From the NCBI RefSeq assembly GCF_900250075.1, contig NZ_LT977070.1, positions 2,956,894 to 3,020,893 on the forward strand: a DNA stretch of 64,000 nt. Reading direction: 5' to 3'. Within the stretch, counting starts at the first letter, position 1. Each line of letters begins with the position of its first letter. This DNA is from Cupriavidus taiwanensis (GTDB taxonomy: Bacteria; Pseudomonadota; Gammaproteobacteria; Burkholderiales; Burkholderiaceae). A program made the position numbers and the translations under genes. A model generated the notes under the pieces. It did not search any database. It was given only the letters and a program-made list of their open reading frames with translations, and had not been told where the DNA came from. Shown piece by piece: positions 54,726-64,000 of this stretch.

Positions 54726-56411
54726 ATGGACTGGTTGCACGTGATTTTCCAGAAGTCGCCCGAATCCGCGCTGTTCCTGTCGCTGGCGGTTGGCTACGCG
54801 ATCGGCAAGATCACGTTCGGGCGTTTCCAGCTGGGCGGCGTGGCCGGCTCGCTGCTGGCCGCGGTGGTGATCAGCCAGGTCGGCGTCGAGATCGACAACG
54901 GCGTCAAGGCGGTGATGTTCGCGGTCTTCATCTACGCGGTGGGCTATGAAAGCGGCCCGCAGTTCTTCAACTCGCTGAACCGCAGCTCGCTGCGCGAGAT
55001 CGCCATGGCGGTGTTCATGGCGGTGTGCGGCCTGGTCACGGTGGTGGTGCTGGCCAAGCTGTTCCATCTCGACAAGGGCCTGGCCGCGGGCCTCGCCGCC
55101 GGCGGCATGACGCAGTCGGCCATCATCGGCACCGCGGGCGATGCCATCACCAAGCTGGGCCTGCCGCCCGACCAGGTCAAGACCCTGCAGGCCAACGTCG
55201 CCATCGGCTATGCGGTGACCTATGTGTTCGGCTCGCTCGGCGCGATCATCGTCTGCGTCAACATCCTGCCGCGCTTCATGAAGGCGGACCTGAAGGCGGA
55301 TGCCAAGAAGGTCGAGGCCAAGCTCAACGGTGGCCTGCCCCAGTACGGTCCGGGCCAGCGCGGCGCGCTGCCGCGGCTGGTCGGCCGGCTGTATCGCGTG
55401 AATGACGCATCCGGACAGACCGTCGCGCAGCTCGAGATGGGCGGCGAGGACCTGGTCACCGTGGAAAAGGTGCAGCGCGCGGGCAAGCAGCTCGACGTCA
55501 CGCAGGACCTGGTGCTGCAGCACGACGACCTGGTGCTGCTGGTCGGCCGCCGCGATGCCATCGTGCCGGCCGCCGCGCAAATCGGCGAGGAAGTGGCCGA
55601 TGCCGACGGCATGGGCGCGGTGATGCAGTCGCGCAACGTGGTGTTCACCGCCAAGGGCATGAACAACAAGACCGTGGCCGAGATCGTCGACATGGTCGGG
55701 CGCGACATGCGCCATGGCGTCTATATCGAGCGCATCGAGCGCTATGATCACCCGCTGCCGCTGCTGCCTGAACTGAAGCTGCAGCATGGCGACATCCTCA
55801 CGCTGTATGGCACGCCCGCCGACACCAAGCGCGCGGCGGGGATGGCCGGCTACGAGCTGGTGCCCAGCGAGAAGACGGACTTCGTCTACTTCGGCGCCGG
55901 CGTGCTGGTGGGCCTGCTGATCGGCCTGCTGGTCTGGCGCGTCGGCTCGATCCCGCTGACACTGGGCGCGGGCGGCGGCGCGCTGCTGTCGGGGCTGGTG
56001 TTCGGCTGGGCACGGTCCAAGCACAAGATGTTCGGCGCCATGCCGACCGCCGCGTGCCAGCTGCTGAAGGATTTTGGGCTGGCCGCGTTCGTCGCCATCG
56101 TCGGCATCAATTCCGGCCTGCAGGCAGTGACCACGCTGCGTCAGAGCGGCCTGACCATCTTCCTCCTGGGCGCGGTGGTGACGCTGCTGCCGCTGTTCCT
56201 GACCATGCTGTTCGGCCGCTACGTGCTGAAGTACGACAACGCCGCGCTGCTGGCCGGCGCGCTGTCGGGCTCGCGCAGCGCCAACCCGGCCTTCGGCGGC
56301 ATCCTCGACAAGGCCGAAAGCCCGGTGCCCACGGTGCCGTTCGCCATCACCTACGCGCTCGCCAACGTGCTGCTGACGCTGCTGGGCCCGCTGGTGGTGG
56401 GCCTGGTCTAG
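54726..56411 (+). CDS. aspT: aspartate:alanine antiporter AspT
   Basis: A 561-residue membrane exchanger of the AspT/YidE family. Two membrane halves flank a large cytoplasmic part with RCK-C/TrkA-C-like domains (about residues 200-370, e.g. DASGQTVAQLEMGGEDLVTV). The duplicated family motif appears as AAGGMTQSAIIGTAGDAI in the first half and GALSGSRSANPAFGGILD in the second. It swaps external aspartate for internal alanine, and combined with AspD this creates a proton motive force. It is followed 93 bases on by aspD. The ATG at 54726 starts the first helix region. Confidence 0.93.
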   Translation: MDWLHVIFQKSPESALFLSLAVGYAIGKITFGRFQLGGVAGSLLAAVVISQVGVEIDNGVKAVMFAVFIYAVGYESGPQFFNSLNRSSLREIAMAVFMAVCGLVTVVVLAKLFHLDKGLAAGLAAGGMTQSAIIGTAGDAITKLGLPPDQVKTLQANVAIGYAVTYVFGSLGAIIVCVNILPRFMKADLKADAKKVEAKLNGGLPQYGPGQRGALPRLVGRLYRVNDASGQTVAQLEMGGEDLVTVEKVQRAGKQLDVTQDLVLQHDDLVLLVGRRDAIVPAAAQIGEEVADADGMGAVMQSRNVVFTAKGMNNKTVAEIVDMVGRDMRHGVYIERIERYDHPLPLLPELKLQHGDILTLYGTPADTKRAAGMAGYELVPSEKTDFVYFGAGVLVGLLIGLLVWRVGSIPLTLGAGGGALLSGLVFGWARSKHKMFGAMPTAACQLLKDFGLAAFVAIVGINSGLQAVTTLRQSGLTIFLLGAVVTLLPLFLTMLFGRYVLKYDNAALLAGALSGSRSANPAFGGILDKAESPVPTVPFAITYALANVLLTLLGPLVVGLV

Positions 56412-58130
<1,719 letters not shown>

Positions 58131-58150
58131 GCCTTCGTTGACGTGTTCAC

Positions 58151-58176
58151 GCCCGGCATTGCCGGGCTTTTTCTTT
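58151..58176 (+). terminator. intrinsic terminator of aspT-aspD
   Basis: GCCCGGC/GCCGGGC with a 3-base loop is followed by TTTTTCTTTT. It lies 20 bases past the aspD stop and before the convergent hutG end. Confidence 0.88.
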
Positions 58177-58201
58177 TGCTGTCGGCGGCACCCCGCCCGA
58201 T

Positions 58202-59014
58202 TCACCGCGATTCCACAAACTCCAGCACCGTCGCCAGCATGCCGCGCAGCGCCGGCTGCAGCGCCGTGGCCCGCGCCTCGTCATAGGCGAACGGATACAC
58301 CTCGCTCATGTAGGCGCACTGCGACAGCTCCAGCTGCACCGCGTGCACGCCCTCGGCCGGCTTGCCGTATTGCCGCGTGATGTAGCCACCCTTGAAGCGG
58401 CCGTTGAGCACCGCGGTATGGCCCGGTACCGCGCTGGCCTGTTCCAGCAGCTGGCCGGCGAGCGCGGCGTCGCAGCTGTCGCCGTTGGCGGTGCCGAGGT
58501 TGAAGTCGGGCAGCTTGCCGTCGAAGAAGCGCGGCAGCACCGAACGGATCGAATGCGCATCCCACAGCGCGATCGTGCCATGCTCGGCCTTCAGGCGTGC
58601 CAGCTCGTCGGCCAGTGCCTGGTGGTACGGGCGCCAGATCGCATCGCGGCGCGCGGCGATCTCGGCGTCGTCGGGACCGTTGCCGTCGGCATAAAGCGGC
58701 GTCTTGTCGAAGGTGTCGACCGGGCACAGGCCGGTGGTGTCCTGGCCGGGATACAGGTTGGCGTTGTCGGGCGGGCGGTTCAGGTCGACCACGTAGCGCG
58801 AGTGCGTGGCCGCCAGCACCGACGCGCCCAGTTCGCGCGCGAAGTCGTACAGGCGCTCCAGGTGCCAGTCGGTGTCGGGCACGGTGCGGGCCTCGGCGCT
58901 CAGGCGCTCCGAGACCGATGCGGGCAGGTGCGTGCCGACATGCGGCATCGATACCAGCAGCGGGCGCGTGCCACGGTGCAGGGTGAAGGCGGGGGTATCG
59001 GTGGAAAAGGACAT
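58202..59014 (-). CDS. hutG: N-formylglutamate deformylase
   Basis: A 270-residue N-formylglutamate amidohydrolase that yields glutamate and formate, the last step of the five-step histidine route. Conserved parts are LLVSMPHVGTHLP (about residues 19-31), VVDLNRPPDNANLYPGQ (about 94-110), TIALWDAHSIRS and the late FKGGYITRQYG. It is the last gene of the hut operon, 32 bases after hutF. Presence together with hutF shows that formiminoglutamate is deaminated rather than cleaved to formamide. Confidence 0.94.
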   Translation of the reverse strand: MSFSTDTPAFTLHRGTRPLLVSMPHVGTHLPASVSERLSAEARTVPDTDWHLERLYDFARELGASVLAATHSRYVVDLNRPPDNANLYPGQDTTGLCPVDTFDKTPLYADGNGPDDAEIAARRDAIWRPYHQALADELARLKAEHGTIALWDAHSIRSVLPRFFDGKLPDFNLGTANGDSCDAALAGQLLEQASAVPGHTAVLNGRFKGGYITRQYGKPAEGVHAVQLELSQCAYMSEVYPFAYDEARATALQPALRGMLATVLEFVESR

Positions 59015-59046
59015 GGTGGTTCGATGCAGTGGGCGTGTGCCCGGTT

Positions 59047-60453
59047 TCAGTCGGCCAGCAGGCTGGCGCGCGCCGCGATAAACAGGCGCCCGGCCTCCGC
59101 CTGCAGCGGATGCGCGCCATGCTGCACGCGGCTGCGGCCGGCAGTGCGGACTTCCGCTAGTGTCTCATGGCCGTGGCAGGCAAACACATGCGTGGCCAGC
59201 GCCTGCGGCCCGTCGAGTCCCGCCAGGGTCGGATGCGCGCCGTCCAGCACGACGAAGTCGGCCTGCTGGCCCGCTGCCAGACCGGCCACCGCGCGGCCCG
59301 CTGCACGTGCGCCGCCGGCCACCGCTTCCAGGTACAGGCGGTCGGCCACCTGCGCGTGCGTGTCGGATGCCAGCACGTTGCGCCGCTGCAGGCCGAGCCG
59401 CTGGCCGTACTCGAACAGCCGCAGCTCCTCCGCCACGCTGACGCTGGCATGGCTGTCCGAGCCGATGCCCCATGCGCCCTGCTGCGCCAGGTAGGGCGCT
59501 GCCTCGAACACGCCGTCGCCCAGGTTGGCCTCGGTGGTCGGGCAGATGCCGGCCACCGCGCCGCTGTGCGCCAGGCGCCGGCGCTCGTCCCAGTCCATAT
59601 GGGTGGCGTGCACCAGGCACCAGCGCGCATCGACGTCGACATGGTCGAACAGCCACGTCACCGGGCGCGTGCCCGACCACGCGATGCAGTCGTCGACCTC
59701 TTTCTGCTGCTCGGCGATATGGATGTGCACCGGCGCCTGCGCGTCGATCGCGCGCAGGCCCGCCAGCGCATGCAGCAGGCTTGCCTCGGGCACCGCGCGC
59801 AGCGAGTGCGGTGCCAGTCCGAGGCGCGCGCCGGATTGCGCGCACGCGGGGCGCAGCCGTTCCAGCAGCCTCAGCATCGCATCGGTGTCGTGCAGGAAGC
59901 GCCGCTGCCCTTCCAGCGGCGGCTTGCCGCCAAAGCCCGCGCTCTGGTACAGCACCGGCAGCAGCGTCATGCCGATGCCGGCGCGCTGCGCCGCGCGCAG
60001 CAGCCGCAGCGACATCTCGGCGGCGTCGGCATAGGGCCTGCCGCCTTCGTCGTGATGCACGTAGTGGAACTCGCACACGCTGGTGTAGCCCGCGCGCAGC
60101 ATCTCGATATAGAGCTGGGTGGCGATGGCTTCGAGCGTGTCGGGCGAGAGCCGCTGCGCGAAGCGGTACATCAGCGTGCGCCAGCTCCAGAACGAATCGG
60201 CGCCGGCCGGATCGTCGCCCTGCGGGCGGCTGCGGAATTCAGTCAGGCCGGCAAAGCCGCGCTGGAACGCATGCGAATGCAGGTTGGGCATGCCCGGCAA
60301 CACCGGGCCCGCCGCACGCGGCACGCCGGCGGCTGGCGCCGCCCCCGCCTGCACGGCGGTGAAGCGGCCGTGCTCGTCCCAGGCCAGCAGCACGTCGCGG
60401 GCCCAGCCGTCCGGCAGCAGCGCAAACGGCGCGAACAGTTGCGTGCCGCTCAT
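59047..60453 (-). CDS. hutF: formimidoylglutamate deiminase
   Basis: A 468-residue amidohydrolase-superfamily enzyme converting N-formimino-L-glutamate to N-formyl-L-glutamate and ammonia. The metal site appears as [18 protein letters not shown] (about residues 57-74), then [15 protein letters not shown], the substrate region [12 protein letters not shown] and the aspartate in [16 protein letters not shown]. The ATG at 60453 overlaps the hutI stop (ATGA). The length agrees with Pseudomonas-type HutF. Confidence 0.95.
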   Translation of the reverse strand: MSGTQLFAPFALLPDGWARDVLLAWDEHGRFTAVQAGAAPAAGVPRAAGPVLPGMPNLHSHAFQRGFAGLTEFRSRPQGDDPAGADSFWSWRTLMYRFAQRLSPDTLEAIATQLYIEMLRAGYTSVCEFHYVHHDEGGRPYADAAEMSLRLLRAAQRAGIGMTLLPVLYQSAGFGGKPPLEGQRRFLHDTDAMLRLLERLRPACAQSGARLGLAPHSLRAVPEASLLHALAGLRAIDAQAPVHIHIAEQQKEVDDCIAWSGTRPVTWLFDHVDVDARWCLVHATHMDWDERRRLAHSGAVAGICPTTEANLGDGVFEAAPYLAQQGAWGIGSDSHASVSVAEELRLFEYGQRLGLQRRNVLASDTHAQVADRLYLEAVAGGARAAGRAVAGLAAGQQADFVVLDGAHPTLAGLDGPQALATHVFACHGHETLAEVRTAGRSRVQHGAHPLQAEAGRLFIAARASLLAD

Positions 60454-61703
60454 GCCATGGCTCCCGCGCAGGCATGGACCCGACCCTGGCGCACCACCGT
60501 CGCGACCGGATTGCGGCCGAACCAGTACGCCAGCTCGGCGGGCGAATCGATGCGCCACAGCGCGAAATCGGCAGCCCGGCCCGCGGCCAGCCGCCCATGG
60601 CGATCGGCGGCGCCCAGCGCTTGCGCCGCGTGCGCAGTCACGCCGGCGAGCGCCTCCGGCACCGTCAGCCGGAACAGCGTGCAAGCCATATTCATCATCA
60701 GCAGCAGCGAAGTCACCGGCGAGGTGCCGGGGTTGTGGTCGGTCGAGATCGCCATCGGCACGCCGTACTGGCGCAGCAGCGCGATCGGCGGCAGGTTGGT
60801 GTCGCGCAGGAAGTAGTAGGCGCCCGGCAGCAGCACCGCCACCGTGCCGGCTTCGGCCATCGCGGCCACGCCCGCTTCGTCGAGATGCTCGAGATGGTCG
60901 GCCGAGAGCGCGCGATGGCGTGCCGCCAGCGCGGCGCCGCCCAGGTTGCTGAGCTGCTCGGCATGCAGCTTGACGCGCAGCCCGTGGCGCGCGGCGGCGT
61001 CGAACACGCGTTCGGTCTGGGCGATCGAGAAACCGATCGACTCGCAGAAGGCGTCGACGGCATCGACCAGGCCCTCGTCGGCCAGCGCCGGCAGCATGGT
61101 GTTGCAGACCAGCTCGATATAGTCGTCGGCACGGCCCGCGTATTCCGGCGGCAGCGCGTGCGCGCCGAGGAAGGTGGTGTAGACCGAGATGCCGAAATGC
61201 TCGCCCAGCCGGCGCGCCACGCGCAGCTGCTTGCGTTCGGATTCCAGGTTCAGGCCATAGCCGGACTTGATCTCGATGGCGGTGACGCCCTCGGCCAGCA
61301 GCGGCTGCAGGCGCGCGGCGGCCTGCGCGAACAGCGTGTCTTCGTCGGCGCCGCGCGTGGCGCGCACCGTCGAGACGATGCCGCCGCCGGCGCGCGCGAT
61401 CTCTTCATAGCCGGCACCGGCCAGGCGCATGGCGAACTCGTCGGCGCGCTGGCCGCCGTAGACCAGGTGCGTGTGGCAATCGACCAGCCCCGGCGTGATC
61501 CAGGCACCGTTGGCATCATGGCGCGGCGCGCCGCGCCAGGCTTCGGGCAAATCCGCTGTCGCGCCAAGCCAGGCGATGCGTCCGTGCTCGACCACCAGCG
61601 CGGCATCGCGGATCGCCTGCGCGGGATCGGCGTCGGGCAGCAGGTGGCAGTTGTGCCAGACACCGTCCGCGCTGGGCACGGCGGATGCATAGGTCAGCGT
61701 CAT
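60450..61703 (-). CDS. hutI: imidazolonepropionase
   Basis: A 417-residue amidohydrolase that opens imidazolonepropionate to formiminoglutamate. The zinc motif is in [20 protein letters not shown] (about residues 70-89). Further metal and catalytic residues are in [27 protein letters not shown] and [14 protein letters not shown] chose the ATG at 61703 (MTLTYASA) rather than the frame opening at 61739 because the former overlaps the hutD stop in the ATGA pattern used throughout this operon. Confidence 0.96.
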   Translation of the reverse strand: MTLTYASAVPSADGVWHNCHLLPDADPAQAIRDAALVVEHGRIAWLGATADLPEAWRGAPRHDANGAWITPGLVDCHTHLVYGGQRADEFAMRLAGAGYEEIARAGGGIVSTVRATRGADEDTLFAQAAARLQPLLAEGVTAIEIKSGYGLNLESERKQLRVARRLGEHFGISVYTTFLGAHALPPEYAGRADDYIELVCNTMLPALADEGLVDAVDAFCESIGFSIAQTERVFDAAARHGLRVKLHAEQLSNLGGAALAARHRALSADHLEHLDEAGVAAMAEAGTVAVLLPGAYYFLRDTNLPPIALLRQYGVPMAISTDHNPGTSPVTSLLLMMNMACTLFRLTVPEALAGVTAHAAQALGAADRHGRLAAGRAADFALWRIDSPAELAYWFGRNPVATVVRQGRVHACAGAMA

Positions 61704-62302
61704 TGAGCGGGCTCCATTTCCAGGGTGACGCACAGGCACAGCGCCGCGTCACCGGCGGGTTCAAACGCAAGGCTCGATGCGGCCGCGGCCGCGCCAGCCA
61801 GCAGGCCGTCGCCCGCTTGCAGCAGCGTGGCGCCGTCCTGCGCCTGCCAGGCACCGTTGACGGCGAGCAAGCACAGCGTGTGGCTGCCGGTGCTGACCGC
61901 AAATCCGGCGCGGAACGCTTCGACGCGCGCACGGCAGTGTCCGCGCCGCGTCATCACGTTGAAGTCGCGCGTGGCGCCGTCGAGCAGCGTCGCCTGCAAG
62001 CTGGTATCGCCGGAAAACGCGAACGGCTCGCCAACGCCGGCCAGGCGATGGCTGAAGCTGCCGTCGTCCGCGCGCAGCGTCACGCCCGCGCCGTCGAGCA
62101 GCACGATCTGGCGGTCGATGCCCGGGAACGCCGAGAACGGTCCATCGCTTTCGATATCGGCCACGCTCAGGCGCCAGACAAAGTCATCCATGCCCGCACC
62201 CGGCGGCCACACCGCGATCTCGCGCGTGTTACCGCCGCCATTCTTCCAGCGCGTGGGCGCGATCTCGGCCAGCGCGAAGGATTCAATCAGCGCCGGGCTC
62301 AT
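61700..62302 (-). CDS. hutD: HutD family protein
   Basis: A 200-residue cupin-like protein of the HutD/Ves family. The conserved N terminus ([22 protein letters not shown]) is split by a loop from [20 protein letters not shown]. The next conserved strand is [13 protein letters not shown]. HutD accompanies hut genes in many bacteria and has been proposed to limit pathway intermediates or bind formylglutamate; its role is not settled. Both ends overlap neighbours by ATGA. Confidence 0.92.
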   Translation of the reverse strand: MSPALIESFALAEIAPTRWKNGGGNTREIAVWPPGAGMDDFVWRLSVADIESDGPFSAFPGIDRQIVLLDGAGVTLRADDGSFSHRLAGVGEPFAFSGDTSLQATLLDGATRDFNVMTRRGHCRARVEAFRAGFAVSTGSHTLCLLAVNGAWQAQDGATLLQAGDGLLAGAAAAASSLAFEPAGDAALCLCVTLEMEPAQ

Positions 62303-63999
62303 ACGCCCTTCACCATCGGCAGGTCCAGGCCCTTCTCGTGCGCGCAGGCGATGGCAAGGTCATAGCCCGCATCCGCATGGCGCATCACGCCGGTGGCCGG
62401 ATCGTTCCACAGCACGCGCTCGATGCGCTTTGCCGCCGCGTCGGTGCCGTCGCACACGATCACCACGCCGGAATGCTGAGAGAACCCCATGCCGACGCCA
62501 CCACCGTGGTGCAGGCTGACCCAGGTGGCACCGCCGGCGGTATTCAGCAGCGCGTTCAGCAGCGGCCAGTCGGATACAGCGTCGGAACCGTCGCGCATCG
62601 CCTCGGTCTCGCGGTTCGGCGACGCCACCGAGCCGCAGTCGAGGTGGTCGCGCCCGATCACCACCGGTGCCTTCAGTTCGCCCGACTTCACCATCTCGTT
62701 GAAGGCCAGCCCGGCGCGATGGCGCTCGTCCAGACCCACCCAGCAGATCCGCGCCGGCAGGCCCTGGAAGGCAATGCGGTCGTGCGCCATGTCTAGCCAG
62801 CGATGCAGGGCTTTGTCCTCGGGGAACAGCTCCTTCATCTTGGCGTCGGTCTTGTAGATATCCTCGGGATCGCCCGACAGCGCGACCCAGCGGAACGGCC
62901 CCTTGCCGCGGCAGAACAGCGGACGGATATAGGCGGGCACGAAGCCCGGGAAATCGAAGGCGTTCTGCACGCCTTCGTCGAACGCGACCTGGCGGATGTT
63001 GTTGCCGTAGTCGACCGTCGGCACGCCCATCTTCTGGAAGTCGAGCATGGCCTGCACGTGCTTGACGATCGACGGGCGCGCGGCGGCTTCCACCGACTTG
63101 GGATCGCGCTTGCGTGCGTCTTCCCATTGCTCGACGGTCCAGCCTTGCGGCAGGTAGCCGTTGACCAGGTCGTGCGCGGAGGTCTGGTCGGTGACGATAT
63201 GCGGGCGCATGCCGCCGCCCTGCGCGCGCTTGGCCAGCTCCGGCACGATGTCGGCGGCGTTGCCGAGCAGGCCGACCGAGATCGCCTCCTTCTTTGCCGT
63301 GGCCTCGGCGATCATCGCCAGTGCTTCGTCGAGCGTGGTGGCCTTCTTGTCGAGGTAGCGAGTGCGAATGCGGAAGTCGATGCGCGATTCCTGGCATTCG
63401 ATCGCCAGCACGCACGCACCCGCGAGCACGCCCGCCAGCGGCTGCGCGCCGCCCATGCCGCCGAGGCCCGCAGTCAGGATCCACTTGCCCGACAGGTCGC
63501 CGTCGTAGTGCTGGCGGCCCGCTTCGACAAAGGTCTCGTAGGTGCCTTGCACGATGCCCTGGGTGCCGATGTAGATCCACGAGCCCGCGGTCATCTGGCC
63601 GTACATCATCAGGCCGGCGCGGTCCAGCTCATTGAACTTGTCCCATGTGGCCCAGTGCGGCACCAGGTTGGAGTTGGCGATCAGCACGCGCGGCGCGTCG
63701 GGATGCGTGCGGAACACGCCGACCGGCTTGCCCGACTGCACCAGCAGCGACTCGTCTTCACCTAGCCGGCGCAGGCTGTCCAGGATCGCGTCGAAGCATT
63801 CCCAGTTGCGCGCGGCCTTGCCGATGCCGCCGTACACCACCAGGTCCTGCGGACGCTCGGCCACGTCGGGGTCCAGGTTGTTCTGGATCATGCGGTAGGC
63901 GGCTTCGATCAGCCAGTTCTTGCAGTGCAGCTGGGTGCCTCGCGGCGCGCGGATCTCGCGCTGGCCGCGTTGCAGGGATTGGGATTCGGGAGCGTTCAT
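62299..63999 (-). CDS. hutU: urocanate hydratase
   Basis: The 566-residue NAD-dependent urocanase hydrates urocanate to imidazolonepropionate. Signature segments are [19 protein letters not shown] near the N terminus, [36 protein letters not shown] for NAD binding, and the C-terminal [17 protein letters not shown] around the active-site cysteine region. The length is slightly above 557, with a few extra N-terminal residues. The start ATG is the second-to-last base triplet of the window, so the upstream control region and hutH (histidase) would lie beyond the right edge. Confidence 0.96.
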   Translation of the reverse strand: MNAPESQSLQRGQREIRAPRGTQLHCKNWLIEAAYRMIQNNLDPDVAERPQDLVVYGGIGKAARNWECFDAILDSLRRLGEDESLLVQSGKPVGVFRTHPDAPRVLIANSNLVPHWATWDKFNELDRAGLMMYGQMTAGSWIYIGTQGIVQGTYETFVEAGRQHYDGDLSGKWILTAGLGGMGGAQPLAGVLAGACVLAIECQESRIDFRIRTRYLDKKATTLDEALAMIAEATAKKEAISVGLLGNAADIVPELAKRAQGGGMRPHIVTDQTSAHDLVNGYLPQGWTVEQWEDARKRDPKSVEAAARPSIVKHVQAMLDFQKMGVPTVDYGNNIRQVAFDEGVQNAFDFPGFVPAYIRPLFCRGKGPFRWVALSGDPEDIYKTDAKMKELFPEDKALHRWLDMAHDRIAFQGLPARICWVGLDERHRAGLAFNEMVKSGELKAPVVIGRDHLDCGSVASPNRETEAMRDGSDAVSDWPLLNALLNTAGGATWVSLHHGGGVGMGFSQHSGVVIVCDGTDAAAKRIERVLWNDPATGVMRHADAGYDLAIACAHEKGLDLPMVKGV

Positions 64000-64000
64000 G

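Overview
The window is ordinary high-GC (roughly two-thirds G+C) chromosome of a beta-proteobacterium. Gene content and order point to Burkholderiales, most likely a Cupriavidus/Ralstonia-type organism: DUF3460-scpA-panC, DUF2486-holC-pepA, a zapB-like/zapA/6S RNA/EVE-domain run, and a cys cluster with DUF934 and divergent cysB. The genus is an inference from content, not from a search. Coding density is very high, and many consecutive genes overlap by ATGA. I see no insertion sequence, prophage, CRISPR array or rRNA operon. The only clearly accessory patch is a small toxin-antitoxin pair plus an antitoxin-gene remnant beside a tRNA-Leu gene.

Layout. 1-2.7 kb (minus): tamA and the 5' part of tamB, the envelope translocation module. 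2.9-5.0 kb (plus): DUF3460, scpA and panC, ending in a two-way terminator shared with a PepSY membrane protein gene (5.1-6.3 kb, minus). 6.4-18.8 kb: a cobalamin salvage and late-assembly cluster. cobQ (minus) diverges from cobU-cbiB-cobD-btuF (plus). These converge with no gap on btuB-btuC-btuD-cobO-cobT-cobS-cobC (minus), which is headed by a cobalamin riboswitch. 19-20.7 kb: zapB-like, zapA, 6S RNA and an EVE-domain gene. 20.8-22.4 kb: a TSUP permease and a SIMPL-domain protein.

22.5-28.4 kb (minus): a malonate utilisation operon (GntR regulator, malonyl-CoA decarboxylase, Bug-type solute receptor, enoyl-CoA hydratase-like protein, malonyl-CoA synthetase) with a perfect palindromic operator upstream. 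29.1-31.3 kb: a DUF898 membrane protein and an M48 protease behind about 0.7 kb of non-coding DNA carrying four TGTAACA/TGTTAC boxes. 31.3-39.6 kb: lgt, ilvD, DUF2486, holC, pepA, lptF, lptG and cbiX. 39.7-47.9 kb: cobA and the sulfate assimilation operon (cysN, cysD, cysH of the APS-reductase type, DUF934, cysI, TSUP permease) with divergent cysB.

48-52.3 kb: a methyltransferase, an ABC-type periplasmic receptor, a beta-hydroxyacid dehydrogenase and an alpha/beta hydrolase. 52.4-53.3 kb: tRNA-Leu(CAA), a brnA remnant and a HigBA-like pair. 53.6-58.1 kb: an M48 lipoprotein protease, then aspT-aspD (aspartate:alanine exchange coupled to aspartate decarboxylation). 58.2-64 kb (minus): hutU-hutD-hutI-hutF-hutG, the histidine degradation route through formylglutamate.

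Functionally, cobA and cbiX link the sulfate-reduction and tetrapyrrole genes: sulfite reductase needs siroheme, and the same precursor feeds the corrinoid pathway completed by the cob/btu cluster. I did not find a convincing wholly new system. The best places for a second look are the DUF898/M48 pair with its upstream box array, the long 6S RNA leader with a perfect 12-bp inverted repeat, and the scar beside tRNA-Leu.
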